A stretch of DNA of 64,000 bases from a virus. Each line of letters begins with the position of its first letter. The stretch's first letter is position 1. The position numbers and the translations under genes were made by a program. Of the stretch, positions 37,246 to 45,331 are shown one piece after another. The DNA lies in the IMG/VR virus record IMGVR_UViG_3300020475_000546, positions 1 to 64,000 of that record; one strand, given 5' to 3'. The notes below the pieces were generated by a model. That model saw nothing but the letters and a program-made list of their open reading frames with translations, was not told the DNA's origin and searched no databases.

Positions 37246-38415
37246 TTATGCGCTCAAGTCCCTCACTTTTCCATGCGCCCCGTAAAACAGTTGCCATAGG
37301 TCGCCCATTGTGTGGAACATTCCCATTTGACCGAGCCTGTTGATTCCGAATGGATCGCCAGTTTCGATACCACTCTCATGATAGAGAGTTGGTTTTGCTG
37401 TGCAGAAGTATAGATAATCAGTATCCATGTAGTAAAGGCGACTTAGACCGCCACCATCTTCGACTACATCTTTAGAAGGAATTAGAGGAACACCGTTGTA
37501 GGTAGCTACGATGAATCCGGCTTCCATACCGGGAACACCCTTTACACCATTCACACCGGGAACTACTCTCTTCATCTCAGTAAATCTTTGCTGAGGCTGG
37601 AGAAGTTGTTGAATCTTCTCAAGAGTATCGTAGCCAGTTAGGATAACCTTTGGCTGACCACCACGCTCCCACACACTTCGGAACATTCCGTCAAGGATGT
37701 TCAAAGTTAGTGGCCTTTGAGCTGATGTAGTACCCGCATCCACATTGGAATCATACCAAGACTGGGAAGAACCATCGTCTGCCCTATCAATGTTGTATTG
37801 CTTGTGGTCGCCCGCAGCTACATCGCTGAAGCTTGTAGTTTCAATGTTGGTTGCTGAAAGACAGCGATCCAATGACTCGAAGTCATTCAAAGTAGTAGAA
37901 CGATTGCTTACATCGCTTAGAAGCATCTTATTGATGACCTCAGCGTGATGCTTAGCCATCTCCATCTTCATAACAGCTCTTGCATCTCCAAGACCGTCAT
38001 CTTTGTCTGCAAGGAACATAGCAGTTTCGCTCAGATCGAATGTGTGAGCTACTGTGCGTGGTTTGTCGCTTACATGAGCAAAGGTAGGCTTGATTGTATC
38101 TGGTAGTGTTCCGTTCTCAGGAAGCCCGCCACCTACTGCACCTGCGTTAGGCTTGGCTGTGACGACTCTCCATCCAGACTTCTCCCATGGCTTCTTTGGC
38201 AGAATTGAAAAGGCGTTGAACTCTTGGTTGAGTTGCGACCATACCTTTCGGCCAAAAATTGCTTGGTAAGTACCTGCTGTGGTACTCATTAGCGGAGAAT
38301 CAGCCTTGAGAAGGTCTGTTCCACTATATGCCCACGCATTATCACCAGCACCTGCACCGTAGTACAGGCGTTCCATATCTTCAATTGTTCTAATGTATCC
38401 TCTTGATCCACTCAT
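37246..38415 (-). CDS. Major capsid protein (HK97 fold)
   Basis: A 389-aa protein. The frame opens at a GTG (38424), but the ATG at 38415 has GAGGTGA 6 nt upstream. The N-terminal 35 residues are followed by 'TYQAIFGRKVWSQLNQEFNAF'. A mid-region includes 'HTFDLSETAMFLADKDDGLG' and a long helix ('AVMKMEMAKHHAEVINKMLL', like the HK97 spine helix). The C-terminal part contains 'PKVILTGYDTLEKIQQLLQP' and 'YMDTDYLYF', the pattern of A-domain strands of HK97-type capsid proteins. It follows the protease/scaffold gene directly, the canonical order. Confidence 0.85.
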   Translation of the reverse strand: MSGSRGYIRTIEDMERLYYGAGAGDNAWAYSGTDLLKADSPLMSTTAGTYQAIFGRKVWSQLNQEFNAFSILPKKPWEKSGWRVVTAKPNAGAVGGGLPENGTLPDTIKPTFAHVSDKPRTVAHTFDLSETAMFLADKDDGLGDARAVMKMEMAKHHAEVINKMLLSDVSNRSTTLNDFESLDRCLSATNIETTSFSDVAAGDHKQYNIDRADDGSSQSWYDSNVDAGTTSAQRPLTLNILDGMFRSVWERGGQPKVILTGYDTLEKIQQLLQPQQRFTEMKRVVPGVNGVKGVPGMEAGFIVATYNGVPLIPSKDVVEDGGGLSRLYYMDTDYLYFCTAKPTLYHESGIETGDPFGINRLGQMGMFHTMGDLWQLFYGAHGKVRDLSA

Positions 38416-38456
38416 TTTTTTCACCTCAATTTTTATCTCCGTATTCTAAGGAACAA

Positions 38457-39797
38457 TCAGTTGCCCCTTACAGCCCTCCGTGCTAAGTCCTCAACGGCTC
38501 TCCAGCCATCAAGGTCTGTACCCATAGCTGCATATTCTTCATGCGTGGGGACTCGAATATCTGTTGGTTGAACAACAGCAGATTTCTGAATCTCGCTGTT
38601 AGTTGTTCTTAGATTTGCGATTTCACTCTTTAGAGCGTCAATTTGCCCTGAGTAATCTTTTGATTTCTGAACCGCCAAAGCTCTTGCTGTTTCAGCATCG
38701 TAGCGGGACTCCCAGTCAGACTTTACCAAGTCTTTGAGAGCTTCTTCATCTCTTAGACTGGCGTATGCCCTGTATCCCTTCTCAAGACCTGCTGGTGTAA
38801 TTTCACCAGATGGCTTGCTTCTGCGGGATTTGATTACATTTCTGTTTCCAGATGGTTTGTTGTAAGCCATGTTGGATACTCCGGGTTGCTTGATAACATA
38901 TTTGTTACCGCCCGGTGCTGCAAGAGATGGATATGAAGGCTCGGAAGCATCTTCTCCGCTACCAATTTCATCGCCCTGACCCCTATGGGTGTGGCCGCTG
39001 TTACCATCTACACCTGCTAAGTATGCCTTTTCAAGTCCGAAATGTCCTCGTAGCTTATCGAGGTCAATTCCTTGCTCATGGGCAAACTTCTCAAGAGTAT
39101 CAATGTATGCTACTGCATCATTGTTCTCAGTTTCTGTCTTTGCTACCGATGATCCATCATCCATGTGTTTTAGCACACGGGCTAGTCCATCTCTTATTTC
39201 AGTCAATGCTTCACTTTCTGTCACTTTTTCACTTCCTTTTACTATTTCAGATTCATCCATCTTTAGGATTGTATATCGAGCTTCAGGATTTATCCCTTTC
39301 TTGCATAGAGTAACCTCATGCAATTCTAGCTCGGTAATCTCACGGTGGCTTCCATGTTCTGGTGTATGTTTTGATACACGGAACAATGCTTGCCCTCCTA
39401 TTGAAAAGGCTCGTAGGTCGCCATCCCTAATTTGGTTCTGCACCTCTCTTGCCTTCTGTATGTCGCTTCGTATCTTACAAACGACAAAGAGGCCGTGATC
39501 ATCCACTTCGGATTTCCACACACGACCTTGTGAATCTTGGTGGTCGGCTACAACCTCTCCAACCTGTATTCCGCTATGAGCAAGCTGGACATTTCTAAAC
39601 GCTTTGTTATCCATGAACTTCTCAAATGCCTTTTTCAAAGCCTCACCGGGAATCCTGTCACCCTGCTTATCTACCATATCTACACTTGCATATCCAGCGA
39701 TGTATAGATCGCCACCAACCTGTGATTTCAGAATGAAATCTGAACCTACTGCACTCCACTTAAGGGAGGGTTGTAACACAGCTTCTGCGGTTGTCAT
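38457..39797 (-). CDS. Prohead protease fused to scaffold
   Basis: The frame opens at a TTG (39818), but the ATG at 39797 is preferred: a TATA-like box ends exactly 24 nt before it and neither start has a ribosome binding site, so translation is probably leaderless. Numbered from that ATG, residues about 30-180 form an HK97-type serine protease: 'LYIAGYASVDMVDKQGDRI', a catalytic His in 'VQLAHSG' (about H74) and a catalytic Ser in 'LRAFSIGGQ' (about S132). The C-terminal 150 residues hold a coiled coil ('IDALKSEIANLRTTNSEIQK') and look like scaffold. Protease plus scaffold in one chain, before the major capsid gene, is a known arrangement; the protease cleaves the scaffold during maturation. 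Confidence 0.85.
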   Translation of the reverse strand: MTTAEAVLQPSLKWSAVGSDFILKSQVGGDLYIAGYASVDMVDKQGDRIPGEALKKAFEKFMDNKAFRNVQLAHSGIQVGEVVADHQDSQGRVWKSEVDDHGLFVVCKIRSDIQKAREVQNQIRDGDLRAFSIGGQALFRVSKHTPEHGSHREITELELHEVTLCKKGINPEARYTILKMDESEIVKGSEKVTESEALTEIRDGLARVLKHMDDGSSVAKTETENNDAVAYIDTLEKFAHEQGIDLDKLRGHFGLEKAYLAGVDGNSGHTHRGQGDEIGSGEDASEPSYPSLAAPGGNKYVIKQPGVSNMAYNKPSGNRNVIKSRRSKPSGEITPAGLEKGYRAYASLRDEEALKDLVKSDWESRYDAETARALAVQKSKDYSGQIDALKSEIANLRTTNSEIQKSAVVQPTDIRVPTHEEYAAMGTDLDGWRAVEDLARRAVRGN

Positions 39798-39802
39798 TGA
39801 CA
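39792..39802. promoter_or_regulatory. Palindrome TGTCA-T-TGACA at the protease start codon
   Basis: TGTCA and TGACA half-sites flank a single central base over the ATG at 39797. They are the same half-sites as in the four N4 elements but with a 1-nt spacer. Lying over the predicted transcription start, this would suit an operator. Confidence 0.4.
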
Positions 39803-39821
39803 GACTATCGTTATTCAATGG

Positions 39822-39829
39822 TATATGAA
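39822..39829 (-). promoter_or_regulatory. TATA-like promoter box for the prohead protease
   Basis: On the minus strand TTCATATA ends at 39822, exactly 24 nt before the ATG at 39797, the same spacing as for the gene at 35728. There is no ribosome binding site. Element 2 lies 8-10 nt upstream of the box and a second TGTCA/TGACA palindrome lies on the predicted start, so the promoter is flanked by probable operators. Confidence 0.5.
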
Positions 39830-39837
39830 TAGTAGGT

Positions 39838-39851
39838 TGTCAATACTGACA
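39838..39851. promoter_or_regulatory. Inverted repeat element 2 (TGTCA-ATAC-TGACA)
   Basis: Perfect 5-bp arms with a 4-nt spacer, in the gap between the 1137-aa gene and the protease gene, just upstream of the TATA-like box. Same architecture as the elements at 202-217, 17844-17857 and 62364-62377. Confidence 0.6.
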
Positions 39852-39858
39852 GGATATT

Positions 39859-42800
39859 TTACACCGAATCCGTGCGAATCGTAGGCTGTGCCTCTAAATC
39901 TGCATTTTTTTCATTTTTTTCTTTGATTGGTATTCTCATAATCACTTTCTCGCCTTCAAACTCAATTTGTGGTTGTTCAACCTCAGAAGAAGGGTCTAAT
40001 TTAAGGTTAGGAATATCTATCTCATCAGCTTCCCTATCTTCATTTTTAGGGTCAGCAAATGTGGTATTGTTTTCGTCAGTTATTTCTGTTGCACCCATAG
40101 GTGCTGTAATGTCTGCTTGCATACCCGACCAAGCTCCACCATCGGATGAAGCTCTATTCATTCGAGGAAATGCAAACTTTTCAACAACAGTAGTATCGGC
40201 TATGTCGTCATCAATAGCTTCATTCAAAGTCCATTTGTTATCTTCCGTTTGCTCAATGCCGTATTCGCCACCAAATCTTAGCAAGTGATCATGTTTCAAA
40301 CCCTCAACCTTCTCTTCTAACTCTTCTGAGCTAAGAGATTCTTCAGCATCATCTATTGCCTCTCTAACATGACCCATCATGTGATGAACACTATCTTCCT
40401 CTTCATCATCAATTATTGCAGGTGCTTTTTCAACAAGCTTACGCTTTTTTCGCTTTGTAGCTACTGAATGAACGGGTTGGTATGTTCCTTCGGTGGTTGA
40501 AGATACCATTCCTGTACCGCCACCCCCGCCATCACCACCACCAGCTCCGCCTTCTTTCAGCAAGAATGCAACAGGTGGTGTCCAAAGGACTTCTTGAGAT
40601 TGAGCTTGTTTTACCAAATGAGGTTGCCCTTCGTAAGTATCAATGTATATTCCATCGTCATCTTTAGCCAACATTACTTTGACTGGAGATAGGATTTCAG
40701 GATATTCCAAGATTACGGTATTTCCTTTGACCATTACTTCTGGTAAAGGAGGGTATATTTTTGATTTAGAAATATCATCGTTGGCGAATAATACCCACTT
40801 GGGGTGCAATTCCTTCTCTTTGATGAATGTAGATGTAGCATCTCGGATTAAGAACTCGCCCCTATCAAAAGAAGCGATTGCCTTTACCAGTCCTTCATCA
40901 TCTGAATTAACACAATTAGAAGGTGCGGGGAAGTGGATATTATCTGTTGAATGGTATAATGTTCTCAAAACATTGATTCTATCTTCTAATGGTTCAAAGG
41001 ATAAGTCCGTTCCTTTATGCACCAACAAATCAACAACATTCAATGTTTCATCATCCAAATACGCATCAAGGGTAAAATCACCTTTCATATCTTTCAAATC
41101 CTTAGATACGGTATTTGGAACACGGGGTTCTATGCTTTTACCCCTTTTCTCAATAAGCATACGCTCACCTGATGGTTTGTGTTGAACAATCCAATCACCG
41201 CTAAATCCTTTCAATGTAGTCAAATCATCTATATCTTTCACCACATGAGCTGGTGTAATGAGCTTCTTACCAAACACGCCCGTTGGCTCATAATCATCAT
41301 CCGATTTATGCAAATCAGTAACGAGAGAAGGATAACCCATGTGATTTGATGTTAGTAATCTAATGTCCTCATCTTTAGTTTGAATAGGTTTCTTGCTATA
41401 TGCAGGGTCTATCATACGAACATGACCCTCATGAGCCGTTCTTTGCATAATTGTAAATGGCTGTTCAGCTAATGAGAAAGTTATCCCGGTAGTCGGATCG
41501 TCAGACCAAATCAATGTAGCGGGCATTCTATGACCCCAAGCATCGGTATTGCCTGTATTGAATATTGGTGGAACAACCCCCATTGATGTAGGGGCAACAG
41601 GGCCTAATGTTCCATCTTGTGATGATAGTTGCCCAGAACTAAGGTCTGCTAAGGGCATTACTGAATGACCACCTGCATCTCCATACTTCATTAGTGAATA
41701 ATTCGCAGCGACCATCAATTGCTGTATGTTGCCTCTTGCTACGGTATTAGCTTCAACATCACTCCAAGCATCTTCACTTAGACTTCCAATCAATACTTCC
41801 GAACCTAATTGCTGATTTACTATACCCGCAAGTCGCATAGCTTCTCTAGTCAAAGCCTTATCAGCTTCTGCAAAGAAAGAATTGTGAAGCTTGTGATAAT
41901 CAGGGTTAGAGTTTGGATGACTCATACCAATAAACTGTGCAAGAGGCGCACCATGCTCTCCAACATTCATCATAGCTCTACCAAATGGTGCAATCATGTA
42001 GGCACTATGCGGTATCTCCATCATTGAGCCTTGAGATTGTATCTCAGAAGGATGCAGATGGTGATGGAATGATGCAGCACCACTCCAATTAGCTCGCTTT
42101 CTTTCAAAATCTAAATCGGACATTGAGTCAGATGATACAACACCAGCTAACTCGCCTTGACCTGCTTCAGTATTAGCAGCCATTGGGAAGTGAGAACCTG
42201 CAATCGAATGCCTACCCATCAAGGGTATTCCGTCAAATAGCATATCTCCAAGCCAAGAACCGTTGAATATCTTTGAGTAGCTTTCAGAAAACATTGTTTT
42301 CAAAGAGCCAATATCTCGACCTACACCACCCCAATATAGGAATGGTTGCCACCAATGGTGATTATGATTAGGTACTATCCCTTCTTCGCTTAGATTCCAA
42401 GGTGAATTGTGATGCCTATCTGGAGCTGAGGCATCAGCCCCTGCTTCAACAGGCCCAGATTTATCAGCAGGTCGCATCCACCATGAAGCCAAAGGCGTGA
42501 ATCTATCTCTCCAATTGCGTAATGCCCTGCCCCATGATACGCCTGTCTTTTCAGCTAACTTGTTGTATATCGTTTTAGCTTCGGGAGAACCATCTTCTGT
42601 TTCTCCTAACCTACTCATCAAATCCATGAATGAGTCACGCTGTTGAGATGTTTGATACTCTAAGCCAAACAAGTAGGATAGCAAACCAAAGTCATTTGTA
42701 AGCTCGGTTTTCTTATTCTCAATGTATCCTTCATCAGAAAGCTCGCCAAAACGACTTCTATCTATGTTGTAAAGGTCTAACATAGATTCAGTAGGATCGC

Positions 42801-43272
42801 CCATAATGTCAAAGATTGGCCTAACATCATTTCTGATTCTCCTTTCTGCTTCTCGATTATCGCCTAACTGGTTAATGAATCCAAGAATGTGTTCGGCATA
42901 CATGGGGCTACCATGAACTGCACCATGCAATAGAGGACAGCTATTTGATTCGGGATGAAATGGATGATGTTTTCCAAATCTATTGTCTATATCAGCTTCA
43001 GGCCAATCACCTGCATAACTCGTTGAAATCTTTGTATGACCGCTAAGGTAGGCATTCATGTCTTGCGGGATAACCATCGTTGAAGGATCCATCGGGTTAT
43101 CCAAATCTCTCATTGAATATGGTGGCGGGTCTGAAGCTACTGCAAGAGTAGCTGCATCTTGAGGTGAATCAACAACACCCAATTCTTCCTTGTATAGGTC
43201 TATGTCATAATCAGCACCAGTAAGTGCGGAGAGTAAAGTTTCTGTTCTCCTTCTTACTAACTCATCCGACAT
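39859..43272 (-). CDS. Large virion-module protein with degenerate ATP-dependent DNA-ligase-like domain
   Basis: A 1137-aa protein with ATG after GAGGTGAGTAT. Residues about 675-850 match the order of DNA-ligase adenylation motifs: motif I 'HKPSGERMLI' (K699, fitting KxDGxR with S for D), motif III-like 'DFTLDAYLDDETLNVVDLL' (732-750), a IIIa-like 'GTDLSFEPLEDRINVL' (754-770), then 'RGEFLIRDATSTF' (804 onward), where motif IV should end in K but has R. Motif V (KxK) is absent ('KWVLFANDD'). The lysine nucleophile is kept, the rest is eroded. The N-terminal 660 residues (His/Trp-rich, 'HNHHWW', 'SFHHHLHP') are unrecognised, as is the acidic, Gly-linked C-terminus. Lying between portal and protease genes, it may be a virion or packaging component. 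Ligase-like ancestry is likely; activity is doubtful. Confidence 0.7.
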   Translation of the reverse strand: MSDELVRRRTETLLSALTGADYDIDLYKEELGVVDSPQDAATLAVASDPPPYSMRDLDNPMDPSTMVIPQDMNAYLSGHTKISTSYAGDWPEADIDNRFGKHHPFHPESNSCPLLHGAVHGSPMYAEHILGFINQLGDNREAERRIRNDVRPIFDIMGDPTESMLDLYNIDRSRFGELSDEGYIENKKTELTNDFGLLSYLFGLEYQTSQQRDSFMDLMSRLGETEDGSPEAKTIYNKLAEKTGVSWGRALRNWRDRFTPLASWWMRPADKSGPVEAGADASAPDRHHNSPWNLSEEGIVPNHNHHWWQPFLYWGGVGRDIGSLKTMFSESYSKIFNGSWLGDMLFDGIPLMGRHSIAGSHFPMAANTEAGQGELAGVVSSDSMSDLDFERKRANWSGAASFHHHLHPSEIQSQGSMMEIPHSAYMIAPFGRAMMNVGEHGAPLAQFIGMSHPNSNPDYHKLHNSFFAEADKALTREAMRLAGIVNQQLGSEVLIGSLSEDAWSDVEANTVARGNIQQLMVAANYSLMKYGDAGGHSVMPLADLSSGQLSSQDGTLGPVAPTSMGVVPPIFNTGNTDAWGHRMPATLIWSDDPTTGITFSLAEQPFTIMQRTAHEGHVRMIDPAYSKKPIQTKDEDIRLLTSNHMGYPSLVTDLHKSDDDYEPTGVFGKKLITPAHVVKDIDDLTTLKGFSGDWIVQHKPSGERMLIEKRGKSIEPRVPNTVSKDLKDMKGDFTLDAYLDDETLNVVDLLVHKGTDLSFEPLEDRINVLRTLYHSTDNIHFPAPSNCVNSDDEGLVKAIASFDRGEFLIRDATSTFIKEKELHPKWVLFANDDISKSKIYPPLPEVMVKGNTVILEYPEILSPVKVMLAKDDDGIYIDTYEGQPHLVKQAQSQEVLWTPPVAFLLKEGGAGGGDGGGGGTGMVSSTTEGTYQPVHSVATKRKKRKLVEKAPAIIDDEEEDSVHHMMGHVREAIDDAEESLSSEELEEKVEGLKHDHLLRFGGEYGIEQTEDNKWTLNEAIDDDIADTTVVEKFAFPRMNRASSDGGAWSGMQADITAPMGATEITDENNTTFADPKNEDREADEIDIPNLKLDPSSEVEQPQIEFEGEKVIMRIPIKEKNEKNADLEAQPTIRTDSV

Positions 43273-43281
43273 ATACTCACC

Positions 43282-44073
43282 TCACAGGCGAGCATAGACT
43301 TGTTCGGTAAGGCTCGCAATTTCTTCAATGATGCCGACTTTACCGGGATAAGATTTCTTGAGCTGAGTCAATTTTTCTTCCCATTGATCTATGTTATCAG
43401 CTACTCCACCGCCATCGTTTAGTTTCATGTGCAAGGATGAACCGTCTGCACCGTAGCCTGTTTGAGCTACTGACGGCATTTTCGCAACCTCGCTAATCGG
43501 GCTTCTTGATGGCCCATCTTCCATGTAAGGAACTCTTTGATTGGTACTATACACGGTTGCTCGTATCTGTTCGCTTCCTGATACTTCCATAAGTTGAGGA
43601 ACAACATCATTAACAGATGTTTCTTGTTCGTATTTGACGATAATACCTCTCTCTCTTAGGAATTGAGTAGTTGCATCGCCTTTCTTCATTTGCTTAAAGT
43701 CGTCACCATCAATGTCACCATCCTTGTCCTTATCAAGCTCTTTCTGACCACCGACTAAAGGTTTCTTGCCCTTTTTGGATTTGCCCGCCATATTCTTATT
43801 TCCTTTAGGAGAAGGAAGATTGGGCATTTTTCCATCGCCCCTGTCAGACTTGTATCCCTCTTTTGCAGATTTCTTAGTATCGGAGTTAGGAGAACACACT
43901 TCACAAGTTTCTCCTTCATCACTCTTACAACCCATGCAATTCATGTTCTTATCCATGTAAGCCATACTGCCGTTCTTTGACTTGACTACATTTTCTAATT
44001 GCTTGACGATTGCCAAAAGCTGGCCTTCGGGAGTATCTTCCATTGGGTCGTGATATGCAAATCCGTGATTCAT
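43282..44073 (-). CDS. EF-hand-like and CxxC-containing head protein, unknown
   Basis: The frame opens earlier, but the ATG at 44073 overlaps the preceding stop (ATGA) and has GGAAGAGGCG upstream, giving 263 aa. The protein has 'NCMGCKSDEGETCEVCS' (two CxxC pairs, about 45-61), a Lys/Gly-rich linker, and 'ELDKDKDGDIDGDDFKQM' (about 124-141), a textbook EF-hand calcium loop with D at positions 1, 3, 5 and I at 8. The C-terminus is helical ('QWEEKLTQLKKSYPGKVGII'). It belongs to the gene run between portal and protease; a calcium-binding assembly or head protein is likely but unproven. Confidence 0.65.
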   Translation of the reverse strand: MNHGFAYHDPMEDTPEGQLLAIVKQLENVVKSKNGSMAYMDKNMNCMGCKSDEGETCEVCSPNSDTKKSAKEGYKSDRGDGKMPNLPSPKGNKNMAGKSKKGKKPLVGGQKELDKDKDGDIDGDDFKQMKKGDATTQFLRERGIIVKYEQETSVNDVVPQLMEVSGSEQIRATVYSTNQRVPYMEDGPSRSPISEVAKMPSVAQTGYGADGSSLHMKLNDGGGVADNIDQWEEKLTQLKKSYPGKVGIIEEIASLTEQVYARL

Positions 44074-44399
44074 GTTCGTGTCGCCTCTTCCGCATCTATC
44101 CATTCCTGTAGCTCATCATAGCGACTTTTTGATTTTGTAAATAGGTCGCCCGAACCATCGAAAGGAGTATCAATTCTCATATCATCTGTACCTGCTCTAT
44201 TTAGGGGGTCAAATGTTTCAGCCGCATGAGGTGTAGTAACTCTCATCCAACCTGCTTTTTGCATCATTGTTTCTGGATCAGAAACTGCTTTGCGTAGCTC
44301 TAGGTTCTCATTCTCAACAAAAGCAATTCTTTCATTTAATGCACGAAGCTCTCCTACGACTTGTTTCAATATTTCTAATTCGCCACTTTCATCGCTCAT
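44070..44399 (-). CDS. Small coiled-coil head-region protein
   Basis: A 109-aa protein with ATGA overlap on both sides. Residues 5-40 are a coiled coil ('LEILKQVVGELRALNERIAF'). The rest is polar with a C-terminal acidic helix ('KSRYDELQEWIDAEEATRT'). Encoded between portal and protease genes. Size and coiled coil suggest an assembly or scaffolding helper; no family is recognised. Confidence 0.65.
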   Translation of the reverse strand: MSDESGELEILKQVVGELRALNERIAFVENENLELRKAVSDPETMMQKAGWMRVTTPHAAETFDPLNRAGTDDMRIDTPFDGSGDLFTKSKSRYDELQEWIDAEEATRT

Positions 44400-44938
44400 A
44401 ATCCCATACCTCCAAACATACTATTCAAACCATTTACGGGCGGGTTAGCCACATTAGGGTTTGCTATATCCGTCATGTTAGGGGCTTGGACTGGTGCGTC
44501 ATACTCTAACATCGTCATAACCTGTGGGTCTTTCTGCATAGCGGCCAACAAAGAAAACATCTCATCGTATTTTTCCATAACTAACCCCAATACCATATCA
44601 AATTGGGATATGCCTTCACTCGGCATACCATTACTTGCCCATTGAGCCAAATAGCCCTTCCTTGAACCAAGCATATCTCCTAACTGTCCGGCTGCCGATA
44701 ATAGCTCATCGTAGTATTTCTTACCTGCTGCGGAAGCAGGTACTACCGGGGGAACGAGAGATTGGTCTTGAACAGGTTGAGTATTAGCTAACCCTGCACC
44801 TGCGGGTGTATTTGGGTCAGAAGCCATCATAGCAGCATTAGGATCTGCTGGCCCTGCTTTCTGAATAAGAGTTGAACGAATAGACAAAGACCTCATTCGG
44901 TCTGCTATTGAACCTCTATCTGATGTAAATCCCGCCAC
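44396..44938 (-). CDS. Head-region protein, Pro/Asn-rich
   Basis: A 180-aa protein. The GTG start follows GAGGTGAAAAG. It has a low-complexity segment (35-70, 'PAGAGLANTQPVQDQSLVPP') and a helical region (70-140) containing 'KKYYDELLSAAGQLGDML' and 'QFDMVLGLVMEKYDEMFSLL'. The C-terminus is Asn/Pro-rich and ends 'SMFGGMGL'. Unknown; its helical core and position after the portal suggest a minor head protein. Confidence 0.65.
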   Translation of the reverse strand: MAGFTSDRGSIADRMRSLSIRSTLIQKAGPADPNAAMMASDPNTPAGAGLANTQPVQDQSLVPPVVPASAAGKKYYDELLSAAGQLGDMLGSRKGYLAQWASNGMPSEGISQFDMVLGLVMEKYDEMFSLLAAMQKDPQVMTMLEYDAPVQAPNMTDIANPNVANPPVNGLNSMFGGMGL

Positions 44939-44947
44939 CTTTTCACC

Positions 44948-45319
44948 TCAGAACACTTGATGCTTTCGATAGAGCTTATCGCTTCTGCCGGGTCTTACAA
45001 CACCATAAGCAATAGCATCTTCTCCACCATTGAAGTTGCCTTCCGTGTTCTGGGGGGTGTATGTAACACCCTTTCTTATCTCATCCGAAGGGATTTGATT
45101 ACCAAGTGCTTTATGCAGGGTATCGTGAAGAACTAAATCTTCTGAAAGAGCTTTGAGAGCATTCGTAGCAGCTTCAAGATGTTTTGCTACATCGTCACGA
45201 TTATTCAAATCAATTGCTTTCTGCATGGCTTCAACAGAAGCTACACATCTGCGAGCCATAGGATCCATTTTTGAGAGGTCAAATAGTGCTTCGCCCATAT
45301 CCATCAACCCTCTTAGCAT
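44948..45319 (-). CDS. Small helical protein after portal, unknown
   Basis: A 123-aa protein. The ATG at 45319 is chosen because AGGAT lies just upstream; an earlier TTG and later ATGs are possible. Helical throughout ('RRCVASVEAMQKAIDL', 'KHLEAATNALKALSEDLVLH'), with a C-terminal 'NGGEDAIAYGVVRPGRSD'. Encoded 12 nt after the portal stop. No catalytic motif; possibly a portal-associated or minor head protein. Confidence 0.65.
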   Translation of the reverse strand: MLRGLMDMGEALFDLSKMDPMARRCVASVEAMQKAIDLNNRDDVAKHLEAATNALKALSEDLVLHDTLHKALGNQIPSDEIRKGVTYTPQNTEGNFNGGEDAIAYGVVRPGRSDKLYRKHQVF

Positions 45320-45331
45320 ATACAATCCTAT

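Noticed and set aside
39838-39851. TTGACA in element 2 as a bacterial -35 box
   Set aside because: No -10 box at 16-18 nt; the TATA-like box at 39822-39829 explains the start better.
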